DNA of 64,000 bases from Desulfurella amilsii. Lineage in GTDB: Bacteria; Campylobacterota_A; Desulfurellia; Desulfurellales; Desulfurellaceae. Every line of letters starts with the position of its first letter. The first letter of the stretch is position 1. Position numbers and translations under genes: made by a program. The notes below the pieces were generated by a model. It was given only the letters and a program-made list of their open reading frames with translations. It did not search any database and was not told the DNA's origin. The stretch is from positions 62,001-126,000 of the forward strand of contig NZ_MDSU01000011.1 in assembly GCF_002119425.1 (NCBI RefSeq), in the 5' to 3' direction. Of the stretch, positions 33,304 through 42,494 are shown piece after piece.

Positions 33304-33330
33304 AAGCAAGGCAATCATTTTGCCTTGCTT
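33304..33330 (-). terminator. Terminator of the RND efflux operon
   Basis: An 11-bp perfect stem (AAGCAAGGCAA / TTGCCTTGCTT) with a 5-nt loop overlapping the end of the RND gene, followed on the minus strand by GCCTTTTTT. It may also stop the convergent TauE transcript. Confidence 0.8.
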
Positions 33331-36300
33331 ATGTCTTTGCCAATCAATAAATAAACGGTAGGTACAATAAATATTGTCAAAAATGTGCCGATGCCAAGGC
33401 CGCTTGCAATCACAAGGCCTATATCAAACCTGCTTGCAGCACCTGCTCCTGTGGCTAAAAGCAAGGGTACAACACCAAAAACCATAGCCGCAGTAGTCAT
33501 CAAAATTGGGCGCAGCCTGATTTGGGCAGATTGTTCTATGGCCTCTTTCTTTGGAATGCCTTGATCTTGCAGGTCGTTTGCAAATTTTACTATTAATATG
33601 CCGTGTTTACTGACCAAACCGATTAATGTTACAAGACCCACTTCTGTGTATATATTCACAGTAGCAAAACCTAGACTCAAAAAGATTAAAGCCCCAGTAA
33701 TTGACATAGGAACACTAATAAGAATTATCAAAGGGTCAATAAAGCTTTCAAACAATGCAGCCAAAACCAAATATATAATAACAAGAGCGAAAATAAATGT
33801 TATGAGCATACTGGAGCCTTCCTGGACAAATTGGCGGGACTGACCAGAGAAATTGTATGTATAACCCTGGGGAAAGATTTTCTTTGATAAATTTTCTAAA
33901 TAGTTGAGTGCTTGGCCAAGCGTTACGCCTGGTTTCATGGTAGCCGAAATTGTTGCGCTGTTTTGTTGGTTAAACCTGTTTAGTGCTTCTGGGACTGTAG
34001 TTGTTTTTAATGTTATTATGCTTGATAATGGCACGAGCTGACCGTTTGAAGCGGCGATATAGTATTTTTTTAGGCTGTTTTGGTCAAATCTATACTTGTC
34101 AAGCACTTGGGGTATCACTTTGTAGCTATAGCCTTGCATGCTAAACCAGTTTATGTAATTTTCGCTCAAAAGCGTAGATAGCGAATCGCCAAGCGTTTGC
34201 ATGTTTATGTCCATGCTTAAAGCTTTGCTTCTATCTATACTAATATCTATTTGGGGCTGATCATATTTAAGATCGCTATCTATATATGCAAAAAGGCCAC
34301 TTTTCATAGCCTGAGCTATAAGTTCGTTTGATACTTGGTATAGTTGCTCATAACTTGATGTAGTCATAATAACAAATTGTACTGGCAGACCTTGAGAGCC
34401 TGGCAGACTTGGCAGTGGAAAAGCTACAATTTGTAAACCTGGCACTGTACTTAACTTTTCCTGTAAATATGGCAGAATCTCCATTTGTGTTTTTTTGCGC
34501 TCATTCCAAGGCTTTAACATAAACCCAGAAATTAAGGCATTGTTAGATGAGCCAAAACCCAGCTCCATAAAGTACTGTTGAAGTTCTGGAAATGTTTTGT
34601 ATACATGCTCGATTTGTTTTGCACTGTGCTCTAAATCGTTTAGCGTAGCAGTTGGTGCGCCTGTGCCTTGAACGAATATTGCGCCTTGATCTTCTGTTGG
34701 AGCTAACTCAGATTTGCTGGTAATAAATAGAAAGTATGCGCTCGTTAAAACTACAATAATAACAAACACAACAACAGGTTTTGAGTCAAAAACAACCTTT
34801 AATATTTTTGTGTATAGTTTGCGCACGCCATCAAATTGTTTATCCAAAAAATGTACAAAACCTTTTTTAATTGTTTCTTCTTTTAAAAATTTTGATGAAA
34901 GCATCGGCGAAAGCGTCAATGCAACAATACCAGAAATTATCACATCGCCAGCCAAGGTAAAGGCAAATTCTTTAAACAAAGCACCAGTTAGACCGCTCAT
35001 AAACCCAATAGGCAAAAACACAGCTACAAGCGTAATTGACATGGCTAAGATCGGCACACCCAGTTCTCTTGCAGCCAAAAGTGAGGCTTCAAGGCGGCTT
35101 TTGCCCTCGCTTATGTGTCTGTCAACATTTTCAACGACAATAATGGCGTCGTCCACAACAAGACCTATAGCTAAAACCATTGCAAGCAGGGTTAATAGGT
35201 TTATCGTATAGCCCAAAAGGAACATCATAAACATACCGCCTACTATGGACAACGGTATTGCGATAACTGGTATGATAACGCTTCTGTATGATCCTAAAAA
35301 TAAAAATATTACAGCAATAACAACAATTAATGTTTCTAAAACAGTTTTTACCACTTCGTCTATGGATGTTTTAATGTAGGTTGTTCTGTCGTAGGCAACC
35401 TTCATATTCATGGCAGTAGGTAGCTGAGTTTTCATTGATGGCAATATCTTGTCAATATTATCCACTACCGTTAGAGGGTTTGCGGTTGGTGTGGTAAATA
35501 TTCCAAGTACTATGGCTTCTTTGTCATTAAAAATGTTAGTCGCAGAATAGTTGATAGATCCTAATTTTACTTTTGCTATATCTTTTAAACGAATCAATGT
35601 GCCGTTGTAATTGGCGACGACCAAATTTTTGAACTCATCAACCGTATGCAAGTCTGTTGCGGTTGAAATATTTATTTGAATATATGGACTTTTGGTATAA
35701 CCTGTGGCAGAAATATAGTTATTGCTTGCAAGTGCCTGCTGGGCTTGAAGGGGCGTTATGTTAAACTCGGCCATTTTTGTAGGGTTTAGCCAAACGCGCA
35801 TTGCGAAGGTTTTATTGCCGTAAACCATTACTTGGCCAACGCCGTTTACCGCTTGAATCTGAGGCACTATGACGCGGTTTATGTAGTCTGTCATCTGAGA
35901 TGAACTCATGCCGTTTGACGTAAATGCCAAATACAGGTATGCGACATTTGTAACACTTGTTTTTGTAATGACGGGTAGTTGGGCTTGTTTTGGTAGTTGG
36001 TTTAAAACGGAATTTACTTGAGCCAATACTTCAGATAAAGCGGCGTTTGGATTGTAGTTTAATTTCATATAAACATTGATTGTGCTTACACCTTCTGAAC
36101 TTGATGAAGTCATGTAGTCTATACCTTCTGCTGAGGCAATCGCGCGCTCAAGCGGTGTTGTGATAAAGCCTTGGACTACTTCTGCACTTGCGCCTGGGTA
36201 GGCTGTCTGGACCGTAATGAGTGTATCTTCTGTTTTTGGGAATTGCCTAACACCAAGCTCGGTTATTGACCTTAAGCCCAAAAATAGGATTACTAAGCTT

Positions 36301-36350
36301 ACAACAATCGACAATACGGGTTTTTTGATAAAAATATCCGTAAACTTCAT
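33315..36350 (-). CDS. RND family efflux transporter, inner-membrane pump (HAE1 type)
   Basis: Proton-driven hydrophobic/amphiphilic exporter of the AcrB/MexB class, 1011 residues. Twelve membrane helices with two large periplasmic loops; helix 4 carries the proton-relay aspartates (AIGLVVDDAIIVVENVDRH). PVLSIVVSLVILFLGLRSITELGVRQFP and PAVKTSV-type porter motifs (SASAEVVQ-like GASAEVVQGFITTPLE, GVGQVMVYG) match HAE1. It follows its periplasmic adaptor by 2 bp. No outer-membrane TolC-like gene is in the window. Drug or metabolite specificity is unknown. Confidence 0.95.
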   Translation of the reverse strand: MKFTDIFIKKPVLSIVVSLVILFLGLRSITELGVRQFPKTEDTLITVQTAYPGASAEVVQGFITTPLERAIASAEGIDYMTSSSSEGVSTINVYMKLNYNPNAALSEVLAQVNSVLNQLPKQAQLPVITKTSVTNVAYLYLAFTSNGMSSSQMTDYINRVIVPQIQAVNGVGQVMVYGNKTFAMRVWLNPTKMAEFNITPLQAQQALASNNYISATGYTKSPYIQINISTATDLHTVDEFKNLVVANYNGTLIRLKDIAKVKLGSINYSATNIFNDKEAIVLGIFTTPTANPLTVVDNIDKILPSMKTQLPTAMNMKVAYDRTTYIKTSIDEVVKTVLETLIVVIAVIFLFLGSYRSVIIPVIAIPLSIVGGMFMMFLLGYTINLLTLLAMVLAIGLVVDDAIIVVENVDRHISEGKSRLEASLLAARELGVPILAMSITLVAVFLPIGFMSGLTGALFKEFAFTLAGDVIISGIVALTLSPMLSSKFLKEETIKKGFVHFLDKQFDGVRKLYTKILKVVFDSKPVVVFVIIVVLTSAYFLFITSKSELAPTEDQGAIFVQGTGAPTATLNDLEHSAKQIEHVYKTFPELQQYFMELGFGSSNNALISGFMLKPWNERKKTQMEILPYLQEKLSTVPGLQIVAFPLPSLPGSQGLPVQFVIMTTSSYEQLYQVSNELIAQAMKSGLFAYIDSDLKYDQPQIDISIDRSKALSMDINMQTLGDSLSTLLSENYINWFSMQGYSYKVIPQVLDKYRFDQNSLKKYYIAASNGQLVPLSSIITLKTTTVPEALNRFNQQNSATISATMKPGVTLGQALNYLENLSKKIFPQGYTYNFSGQSRQFVQEGSSMLITFIFALVIIYLVLAALFESFIDPLIILISVPMSITGALIFLSLGFATVNIYTEVGLVTLIGLVSKHGILIVKFANDLQDQGIPKKEAIEQSAQIRLRPILMTTAAMVFGVVPLLLATGAGAASRFDIGLVIASGLGIGTFLTIFIVPTVYLLIGKDISKAK

Positions 36351-36352
36351 TT

Positions 36353-37432
36353 TTAATCCTTCTCCACGGATTCAATAATAACAGGTGAGCCATTCCTTAG
36401 TTTAAGTTGACCCTGCGTTACTACCATCTGACCGCTTTTTAAACCTTTTAGCACTACCACTTTATTGTCTTGAGTTTGTCCTAACTGTACATACGCAGTA
36501 TTGGCAATATATTCGTTGCCTTTTTTTGAGACTACATAGACATAGTCTCCATATGGGTTATATGTAATTGCCAATGACGGCACTACTACTGCGTTTGGTA
36601 TTTTTGGTAGCACAATATTTACCTTTGCAAACATTCCGGGTTTTAACAAATACCCTTTGTTTTCTACTATTGCTCTTACTGTGGCATTTCTTGAAACGCT
36701 GTTTATATTGACGCTGATTGTTTTTATAGTGCCTTTTATAACTTCGTTTGGGTTTGAATCGGTGTGAATTTCTACTTCTTGGCCCACTTTGATTTTTTCT
36801 AAATCATTTTGGGGAAGCGTGAAATCAACATAAATAGGATCTATAGTGTAGAGCGATATAATTGATTGGCCTGGGTTTACATACTGGCCAACGCTCACAT
36901 ACCTTATACCTAAAACACCAGAAAACGGAGCTTTTATAGTCATTTTGTCGATTATAGATTGGGTTTGGGCAATTAAAGCTTGCGTTTGCTTTAGAGCAGA
37001 TAGTGCTTGAATATATGAGGCTTTTGAGGCCGCATTTTTTTTGTAAAGCTCTTTGTATTGATTGTAGTTAAATTCGTCTAAAATTAACTGGGCTTTATAC
37101 TGCTCTAGTTGGGCTTTTTGCGTGGAATCGTCTAATTTTGTCAATATCTGACCTTTTTTTACAGTTTGGCCAGAGTCAAAGTAAATTTTTTCTATTTGGC
37201 CGCTAACCTGTGTTGTTGCATTTACAGAATCTATTGATACAACGTTACCAATTGATTCTAGGTAGAGTTGCCAGTTTTGTAGTTTTGCGTAAGCGACTGT
37301 AACATAAGTTTTTGGTATGCCATGCATCATTTGAGCTTGCTTTGTTTTTGCGTCCATATAAGCTTTAAACCCAAAAATACCACCAAAAATTATCAAAAGC
37401 ACTACAAAAGCTATTAAAAAACGCTTCCACAT
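36353..37432 (-). CDS. RND efflux periplasmic adaptor (membrane fusion protein)
   Basis: Links the RND pump to an outer-membrane channel. The 359 residues start with a membrane anchor (MWKRFLIAFVVLLIIFGGIFGFKAYMD). They continue with the two lipoyl halves (ATTQVSGQIEKIYFDSGQTVKKGQILTKLDD and KAPFSGVLGIRYVSVGQYVNPGQ) flanking a helical hairpin, and the beta-barrel and proximal domains. The start at the ATG at 37432 is chosen because GGAG lies just before it; an earlier ATG at 37465 lacks a site. First gene of the pair. Confidence 0.92.
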   Translation of the reverse strand: MWKRFLIAFVVLLIIFGGIFGFKAYMDAKTKQAQMMHGIPKTYVTVAYAKLQNWQLYLESIGNVVSIDSVNATTQVSGQIEKIYFDSGQTVKKGQILTKLDDSTQKAQLEQYKAQLILDEFNYNQYKELYKKNAASKASYIQALSALKQTQALIAQTQSIIDKMTIKAPFSGVLGIRYVSVGQYVNPGQSIISLYTIDPIYVDFTLPQNDLEKIKVGQEVEIHTDSNPNEVIKGTIKTISVNINSVSRNATVRAIVENKGYLLKPGMFAKVNIVLPKIPNAVVVPSLAITYNPYGDYVYVVSKKGNEYIANTAYVQLGQTQDNKVVVLKGLKSGQMVVTQGQLKLRNGSPVIIESVEKD

Positions 37433-37473
37433 AAAATCTCCTTTTGAGCATTTAAAATTAATCAACCGTATAA

Positions 37474-37501
37474 TTAATACATTTTATGGAAAAAAAGTCA
37501 A
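37474..37501 (-). promoter_or_regulatory. Promoter of the RND efflux operon
   Basis: On the minus strand TTGACT (37496-37501) - 16 bp - TATTAA (37474-37479), about 40 bp before the adaptor start. Confidence 0.5.
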
Positions 37502-37527
37502 GGATATTTTGAATTTGAAATAAAAAT

Positions 37528-38238
37528 TTAATTTTCTATACCAAAGTAAGCTTTTCTTACAATATCGTTTAATTTAAGATCCGATAAATTGCCAGATACC
37601 ACTACCTTGCCATTGTCTATTACGTACCCTCTTTGTGCAAAGTCCAAAAACGCTATGTTTTGTTCGGCAATCAGGATAGAAAACTGCTCTTTATTTTGCA
37701 AATCATCTAAAATATTTATTATTGATTTTACAAATTTGGGCGAAAGACCATTTGATGGTTCATCTAAAACTACAAGTTTGGGATTTGACATTAAAAGTTT
37801 TGCTATGCCTAGCATTTTTCTTTGACCACCGCTTAAACTGCCCGCTAGAGCTTTTTTATGTTTTAGTAAATCTTGAAAGTATTCATACATTTGTTGTTTT
37901 CTTTGATTTGTGAGTTTCTTGTCCAAAAAAAATGCTCCTAACTCAAGATTTTCATCAACTGTAAGATTTGGAAAAATGCCAATTTCGGACATGTAGGCTA
38001 TGCCCAACTTTACCCTCTTATCGGTTCTTAAATGAGTTATGTCTTTGCCTTCAAAATAGATTTTACCATTAAATATTTTTAAAAGCCCCATAATTGTTTT
38101 TAAAAGAGTAGTTTTGCCAGCACCGTTAACACCCAGTAAAATAACCCTTTCTTTTGGTTTGACGTATAAATCAATGCCCCATAAGACTTTTAATATTTTA
38201 TAACCAGACTCAAGCGATTGTACTTCCAATAGCAACAT
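37528..38238 (-). CDS. livF: LIV-type ABC importer ATPase, LivF-like (system 1)
   Basis: ATP-binding subunit of a branched-chain amino acid/amide-type (HAAT) importer, 236 residues. Walker [12 protein letters not shown], a canonical signature SLSGGQRKMLGIAKLL, Walker B LVVLDEPSNGLSP and the switch His replaced by Gln (IAEQNIAFLDF), as is usual in LivF. Last gene of the livKHMGF unit; its start shares one base with the LivG stop. The substrate is not necessarily an amino acid: this transporter class also takes up urea, amides and short organic acids. Confidence 0.92.
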   Translation of the reverse strand: MLLLEVQSLESGYKILKVLWGIDLYVKPKERVILLGVNGAGKTTLLKTIMGLLKIFNGKIYFEGKDITHLRTDKRVKLGIAYMSEIGIFPNLTVDENLELGAFFLDKKLTNQRKQQMYEYFQDLLKHKKALAGSLSGGQRKMLGIAKLLMSNPKLVVLDEPSNGLSPKFVKSIINILDDLQNKEQFSILIAEQNIAFLDFAQRGYVIDNGKVVVSGNLSDLKLNDIVRKAYFGIEN

Positions 38239-39011
38239 TAACCTCCTAAAAACACTTCTACAACTTTTGGGTCATTTGCTGCCTGATCGATTGTGCCTTC
38301 AAAAATCTCTAAACCAGAATCCATTACTACAACCCTTGAGGTAATTTTACGTATAAAGTGCATTAAATGCTCAACAACAATGATTGCAATAGAATTCTTA
38401 GCTAAAGAGATTAAAATATCTGCAAGCCTGTCTGTTTCCTCTTTATTAAGACCTGCTGCAATTTCATCTACAAGAAGTAGTTTTGGTTTAGTTGCAAGAG
38501 CCCTTGCAAGGCCTAATAATTTTTGCTCAGAAGTGTTTAAATGTGCTGCTTGCTTATCTTGAAGTTTTTCTAAACCTACTATGTTAAGGGCTTTTTGTAC
38601 ATCGTCTTCAACATTGCAATAGCTTTTATTGATAGTTTTTAAGCTTTTTAATCGTCTAAAAAAAGTTCTAAGGCACTGTTTACCCGCATAAAGGGCAGCT
38701 ACTTCAACATTTTCTCTTACAGTTAAGCCATGAAAGGGTTTTGGTATCTGAAATGTCCTGTTTATACCTAAGTGAGCTAATTTGTAAGGGGGTAGCTTAT
38801 CTATACGTTTGTCTTTAAAGTATATTTTGCCATTATCGGGTTTATAAATACCAGATATTACGTTTATTAGTGTTGTTTTGCCAGAGCCATTTGGGCCTAC
38901 AAGCCCTAAGATTTCATTTTCATAGACGCTTAAGCTTATTTTATTTAATGCTTTAAGACCGCCAAATTTTTTTTCTATACTTTCAACCCTTAATATTTCT
39001 TTATGGGACAT
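38238..39011 (-). CDS. livG: LIV-type ABC importer ATPase, LivG-like (system 1)
   Basis: Second ATPase of system 1, 257 residues. Walker A GPNGSGKTTLI, Walker B LLLVDEIAAGLNKEE and switch His in VVEHLMHFI are intact. The ABC signature, normally LS(Y/G)GQ, reads HLNTSEQKLLGLARAL, so one of the two composite ATP sites may be non-canonical. It overlaps the LivM gene by 11 bp. Confidence 0.92.
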   Translation of the reverse strand: MSHKEILRVESIEKKFGGLKALNKISLSVYENEILGLVGPNGSGKTTLINVISGIYKPDNGKIYFKDKRIDKLPPYKLAHLGINRTFQIPKPFHGLTVRENVEVAALYAGKQCLRTFFRRLKSLKTINKSYCNVEDDVQKALNIVGLEKLQDKQAAHLNTSEQKLLGLARALATKPKLLLVDEIAAGLNKEETDRLADILISLAKNSIAIIVVEHLMHFIRKITSRVVVMDSGLEIFEGTIDQAANDPKVVEVFLGG

Positions 39012-39930
39012 ATTTTCTTACCTTTTTAAATAAAGATATTACACCATCTGGCAAAAATAACACAAACACTATTATAAGAAATCCGTATATGAGCTGAAAA
39101 TACTGAGGTGTTGATATTCCTATAAAATTGTACATTCCATACAAAATGATAGCCCCAACCAAAGGCCCAAGCAGTGTTGAAGCTCCACCAAAAAGCACAA
39201 ACACAATAGCAAATATGCTTATATTTAAGCCAAATACCGTTTCTGGATAAAAAACAGACGTATACCATGCAAAAACACCACCGCACAAGCCTGCAACAAA
39301 TGCACTCAAAAGCCAGGCTATTGTACGTGCAAGCACTACGTTTACGCCCGCTACGCTTGCTGTTATGCTATCTTCTTTGATAGAAAGAAGCGATAAGCCA
39401 AACTTGGATTGTCTAAAAAACAATACAAGCACAAGTGAAAAAAACAATACAAACAGCATGGCGTTATAGCTTGCTGTCGCATTATATACACTTGATAGCA
39501 TTATACCGTATGGACCTTGCGTTATGTTTTCCAAATGAGGATTTGAGATTATATAGTAAATGGCTTGAGAAGCCGCTAGGTTTGCAATAGCAAAATAAGC
39601 TCCAGAAAGCCTCAAAAGTGGCGTTAGGATTATGCCTACTGCGCTTGCAGTCACACCACCCAGCAAAATTGCAGGTATTACACCTACATGCAAAAGCAGT
39701 ATCAAAATGGACGCGCTATAAGCACCAGTACCAAAAAAACCCACATACCCAAAAGGTAAATACCCTGTAAAACCATAAATAAGGTTTAATCCTTCAGAGA
39801 GTGCTATATATAACATTAAATTAAACAACAAAAAGTCATTATTGTAGATCTTTGGCAAAATTGCAAACAAAACAGTTGTAATTACAATAAGTAGCATGCC
39901 AATAATAAGCCTCGCATTTTTTTTATGCAT
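39001..39930 (-). CDS. livM: LIV-type ABC importer permease, LivM-like (system 1)
   Basis: Membrane permease of 309 residues with about nine hydrophobic helices. The family motif GLNLIYGFTGYLPFGYVGFFGTGAY and the coupling region QSKFGLSLLSIKEDSITASVAGVNV (EAA-like loop that contacts the ATPases) are clear, and FAWYTSVFYPETVFG plus GGASTLLGPLVGA complete the pattern. It overlaps LivH by 8 bp and LivG by 11 bp. Confidence 0.92.
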   Translation of the reverse strand: MHKKNARLIIGMLLIVITTVLFAILPKIYNNDFLLFNLMLYIALSEGLNLIYGFTGYLPFGYVGFFGTGAYSASILILLLHVGVIPAILLGGVTASAVGIILTPLLRLSGAYFAIANLAASQAIYYIISNPHLENITQGPYGIMLSSVYNATASYNAMLFVLFFSLVLVLFFRQSKFGLSLLSIKEDSITASVAGVNVVLARTIAWLLSAFVAGLCGGVFAWYTSVFYPETVFGLNISIFAIVFVLFGGASTLLGPLVGAIILYGMYNFIGISTPQYFQLIYGFLIIVFVLFLPDGVISLFKKVRKYVP

Positions 39931-40804
39931 TTCTCACCCTTTTCCCCAAAAGTCCAGCAGGTTTAACAAGAAGAATTAAGATTAAAATAACATACGGTAC
40001 TAAGTTCGTCCACGATGCTAGGTATGTTTGCATAAACATCATAGCGATACCATATATAATACCACCTAATATTGTACCAATAGGATTGCCCAAAGAGCCA
40101 ATTACCACGATAGCAAAAGACATAGTGGTAAGTGATGAGCCAATGGATGGGTCTATTGATCCTATCATAAATGGAGCTAAAACACCAGCTACAGCTGCTA
40201 AGCTTAAACCTATACCCATTGCAAAAGCAGATATTTTGGATACACTTATGCCAACACTTGCAGCTTCCTCTTGGCTAGACATTATCGCTCTTGTAGCATA
40301 GCCCATTCTTGTATGATATAGATAATAATAAATAAAACCTATCATAATTAAACTAATAATAGCACTAATAAGCCATGCAAGTGGTATGGATTGAGATAAA
40401 ATCGTTACGCTACCTTGCCCTAAGGTAGAAAATGGGATAGACTTTTGGTTATTTCCAAATGCAAATATTGCCAGTGCTTCTATAACTTGAGCAACACCAA
40501 AAAAAAGTATAAAAGATAGCATTTCTGGGTCTTTTGATTTAGATAGTCTTGGTACAAATGCGTAATACACAAAAAAACCCACAATCATGAAAACTACTAT
40601 TTCAATGGGTATTGACCAGAGTGGATTTATATTTAATTTGCTAAATATGAGCCAGGCGCCAAAAGCGCCCAGCATTATAAAATCGCCATGAGCCAAATTA
40701 ACCATGCGCATAACGCCAAATATTAAATTTAAACCTATACCCACAAGGGCAAAAAATATTCCAAATAACACGCCGCTAATCAAAGCGTAAAAAAACAACT
40801 CCAT
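39923..40804 (-). CDS. livH: LIV-type ABC importer permease, LivH-like (system 1)
   Basis: Partner permease of 293 residues, about eight helices. GLNLIFGVMRMVNLAHGDFIMLGAFGAWL is the LivH signature, and TRMGYATRAIMSSQEEAASVGISVSKI is the ATPase-contacting loop. VIGSLGNPIGTILGGIIYGI near the C-terminus is also typical. It follows the binding-protein gene by 14 bp. Confidence 0.93.
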   Translation of the reverse strand: MELFFYALISGVLFGIFFALVGIGLNLIFGVMRMVNLAHGDFIMLGAFGAWLIFSKLNINPLWSIPIEIVVFMIVGFFVYYAFVPRLSKSKDPEMLSFILFFGVAQVIEALAIFAFGNNQKSIPFSTLGQGSVTILSQSIPLAWLISAIISLIMIGFIYYYLYHTRMGYATRAIMSSQEEAASVGISVSKISAFAMGIGLSLAAVAGVLAPFMIGSIDPSIGSSLTTMSFAIVVIGSLGNPIGTILGGIIYGIAMMFMQTYLASWTNLVPYVILILILLVKPAGLLGKRVRNA

Positions 40805-40818
40805 ATTAATTCCCTAGA

Positions 40819-42054
40819 TTAAGGTGCTGGATAAATGGGTTTTCCTGTTGCAATATTCATAGGATATACTACATGCAGCGCAAGGCCCGCCTTTGTTGGC
40901 TGAAACTGTCCAACGGGCAAAAACTCGCCGATTTGAGCACCTTCGTTATTAATTTTAAATAAGCCGTTTAATGTGAATATTTTTCCAGAAAAACTGTTTA
41001 TCGCATTCCTAAATGACAATTGATTAAATTCTTTAGCTGTTGCAAGGGTTTTTTCTATTATTAAGCCATTATTATACCCCGCTGCAGTTAAGAAATCTAC
41101 GGGTCTTTTTGTGTCCTGTGTATAGACTTTTTCAAATTCACTCATTGGCATGCCGCAGTTTACTTTGTTATACACTAATAGTGGTGGTGTAGGGTAGGTG
41201 TATGTATACTCGAGTGCTTTTGCACCAACATTCTTTTCTATTAAAGCAAGCTGCTGTCCAGGGAAAATTGTAAATACCATATTAAATTTTGCACCGCTAG
41301 CCTGTAAATTTTGCAAGAATGCTATGTCGTTTGGCGGGTATCCAAACTCTATAAGGGCCTGAGGGTGCTTAGCTTGAATGGTTCTTATTAAAACTGTGTA
41401 GTTTGATGTATCTGTAGGCACAGCATGGTAATATACGGGTTTAATCTTGGCTGCTTCTAATTTTGCCTTAAGCGTTTCTGCTTGAGATTGGTTAAAATCG
41501 TTTGCAGAGTAAATTACGGCAACTTTGTTAATTTTATGTGTAATGAGAAAATCAGCTAAAACTGTTGGCCAAACGCCGCTTGTAGGCAAACTTGTCAATA
41601 CTAAATACGGATTTGCGGGAGAGAAGAATTTTGCAGAAGTGCCTGTTGGGTCAAAAAGCAAAATTTTGTGTTCTTGTGCTATAGGTACTGCTACGGATGT
41701 TAGTACAGAGCCAAAATCAGCTACTAAAATATTAACCTTATCTCTGGTAACTAGTTGATTGTACAATGTAGCAGCCAATGTTGTAGAGCTTTGGTCATCG
41801 TAGGCTATCAGCTTCACAGGTATCTTCTTTTTAAAAGCCGCTACATATACGCCGCCTTGTTTGTTTACCTGGCTTACCCAAAATTCTAAGCCATGATACT
41901 GCGATGTTGAAGAGGTAGCAAATGTCCCTGAGCTTGCATACAGTGTACCGATGAGGATCTGTTTTGGAGCCGCTGCTTTTGCTTGAAAAGGTAGTAAAAT
42001 TATACCTACCACAAATGCAAGCAAAACTAAAGTTACATTTTTGAACCAACGCAT
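40819..42054 (-). CDS. livK: LIV-type ABC importer substrate-binding protein (system 1)
   Basis: Periplasmic binding protein of 411 residues, type I fold (Peripla_BP_6). A Sec signal peptide (MRWFKNVTLVLLAFVVGIILLPFQAKAAA) is followed by ILIGTLYASSGTFATSSTSQYHGLEFWVSQVNKQGGVYV. No lipobox cysteine is seen at the cleavage site. A GGGAGG site precedes the ATG. The ligand cannot be read from sequence; binding proteins of this kind serve amino acids, amides and organic acids. First gene of the unit, divergent from the DUF3311/symporter pair. Confidence 0.9.
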   Translation of the reverse strand: MRWFKNVTLVLLAFVVGIILLPFQAKAAAPKQILIGTLYASSGTFATSSTSQYHGLEFWVSQVNKQGGVYVAAFKKKIPVKLIAYDDQSSTTLAATLYNQLVTRDKVNILVADFGSVLTSVAVPIAQEHKILLFDPTGTSAKFFSPANPYLVLTSLPTSGVWPTVLADFLITHKINKVAVIYSANDFNQSQAETLKAKLEAAKIKPVYYHAVPTDTSNYTVLIRTIQAKHPQALIEFGYPPNDIAFLQNLQASGAKFNMVFTIFPGQQLALIEKNVGAKALEYTYTYPTPPLLVYNKVNCGMPMSEFEKVYTQDTKRPVDFLTAAGYNNGLIIEKTLATAKEFNQLSFRNAINSFSGKIFTLNGLFKINNEGAQIGEFLPVGQFQPTKAGLALHVVYPMNIATGKPIYPAP

Positions 42055-42081
42055 GGTTCACCTCCCAAGTATAAACTTTAG

Positions 42082-42097
42082 TTAATTTATAAATTAA
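42082..42097. promoter_or_regulatory. 16-bp perfect palindrome over the livK1 -10
   Basis: TTAATTTATAAATTAA is its own reverse complement and covers the livK1 -10 (42086-42091). It contains the 11-bp word TTATAAATTAA that recurs twice at 42194-42215, suggesting an operator for a shared regulator. Confidence 0.5.
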
Positions 42098-42114
42098 TTT
42101 TAGAATTTTGTCAA
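42086..42114 (-). promoter_or_regulatory. Promoter of LIV system 1
   Basis: On the minus strand TTGACA (42109-42114) - 17 bp - TATAAA (42086-42091), 31 bp before the livK1 ATG. Confidence 0.7.
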
Positions 42115-42193
42115 TAGGATCTGCTTAAAATTTAGTATTAATATAAAGATATAAAGATACTATATTAAATAACTATTACGATAATGTAATAAC

Positions 42194-42215
42194 TTATAAA
42201 TTAATTATAAATTAA
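42194..42215 (+). repeat. Tandem pair of the 11-bp word TTATAAATTAA
   Basis: Two perfect abutting copies (42194-42204, 42205-42215) ending 7 bp upstream of the -35 of the symporter promoter. The same word occurs inside the palindrome at 42082-42097. The 11-bp period puts both copies on the same helix face. Composition is extremely AT-rich, so chance must be considered. Confidence 0.5.
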
Positions 42216-42222
42216 TAATATA

Positions 42223-42251
42223 TTGACTTTTATTAAAAGATTTGATAAATT
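42223..42251 (+). promoter_or_regulatory. Promoter of the DUF3311/symporter pair
   Basis: TTGACT (42223-42228) - 17 bp - TAAATT (42246-42251), 24 bp before the DUF3311 ATG. Confidence 0.6.
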
Positions 42252-42275
42252 TTTTAAAATTATTAAGGAGGATTT

Positions 42276-42494
42276 ATGAAAACTTACAAACGCTATCACC
42301 CGCTTGTATGGATATTAGTTATTATACCTATTTTAATTTTGTCTTTCGGGATACCTTATTATAACCGAAATGATGTAGTTTTTGGGTTTAACTTTATGTC
42401 ATTTTTTCTGGTTATAATGGATATTGTTACAATTATATTAACTTTTATAGCCTACATTATCGAACAAAAAACTAGTCAAAGGAGAAAGCAATGA
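42276..42494 (+). CDS. DUF3311 small membrane subunit of a sodium:solute symporter
   Basis: A 72-residue membrane protein of the DUF3311 family: two helices (about 11-28 and 43-64) and a short basic tail. Members nearly always precede a sodium:solute symporter and are thought to be accessory subunits, as in MctP-type monocarboxylate uptake systems. AAGGAGG precedes the ATG, and its stop overlaps the symporter start by 4 bp (ATGA), so the two are translated together. Confidence 0.85.
   Translation: MKTYKRYHPLVWILVIIPILILSFGIPYYNRNDVVFGFNFMSFFLVIMDIVTIILTFIAYIIEQKTSQRRKQ

Noticed and set aside
33315-37432. RND pair as a complete tripartite pump
   Set aside because: No TolC-like outer-membrane channel gene is in or next to the operon, so only two of three components are encoded here.
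42116-42193. Further AT-rich direct repeats (ATATAAAG words) in the livK1/symporter interval
   Set aside because: The words are short and composition alone can produce them; only the 11-bp word with three perfect copies was kept.
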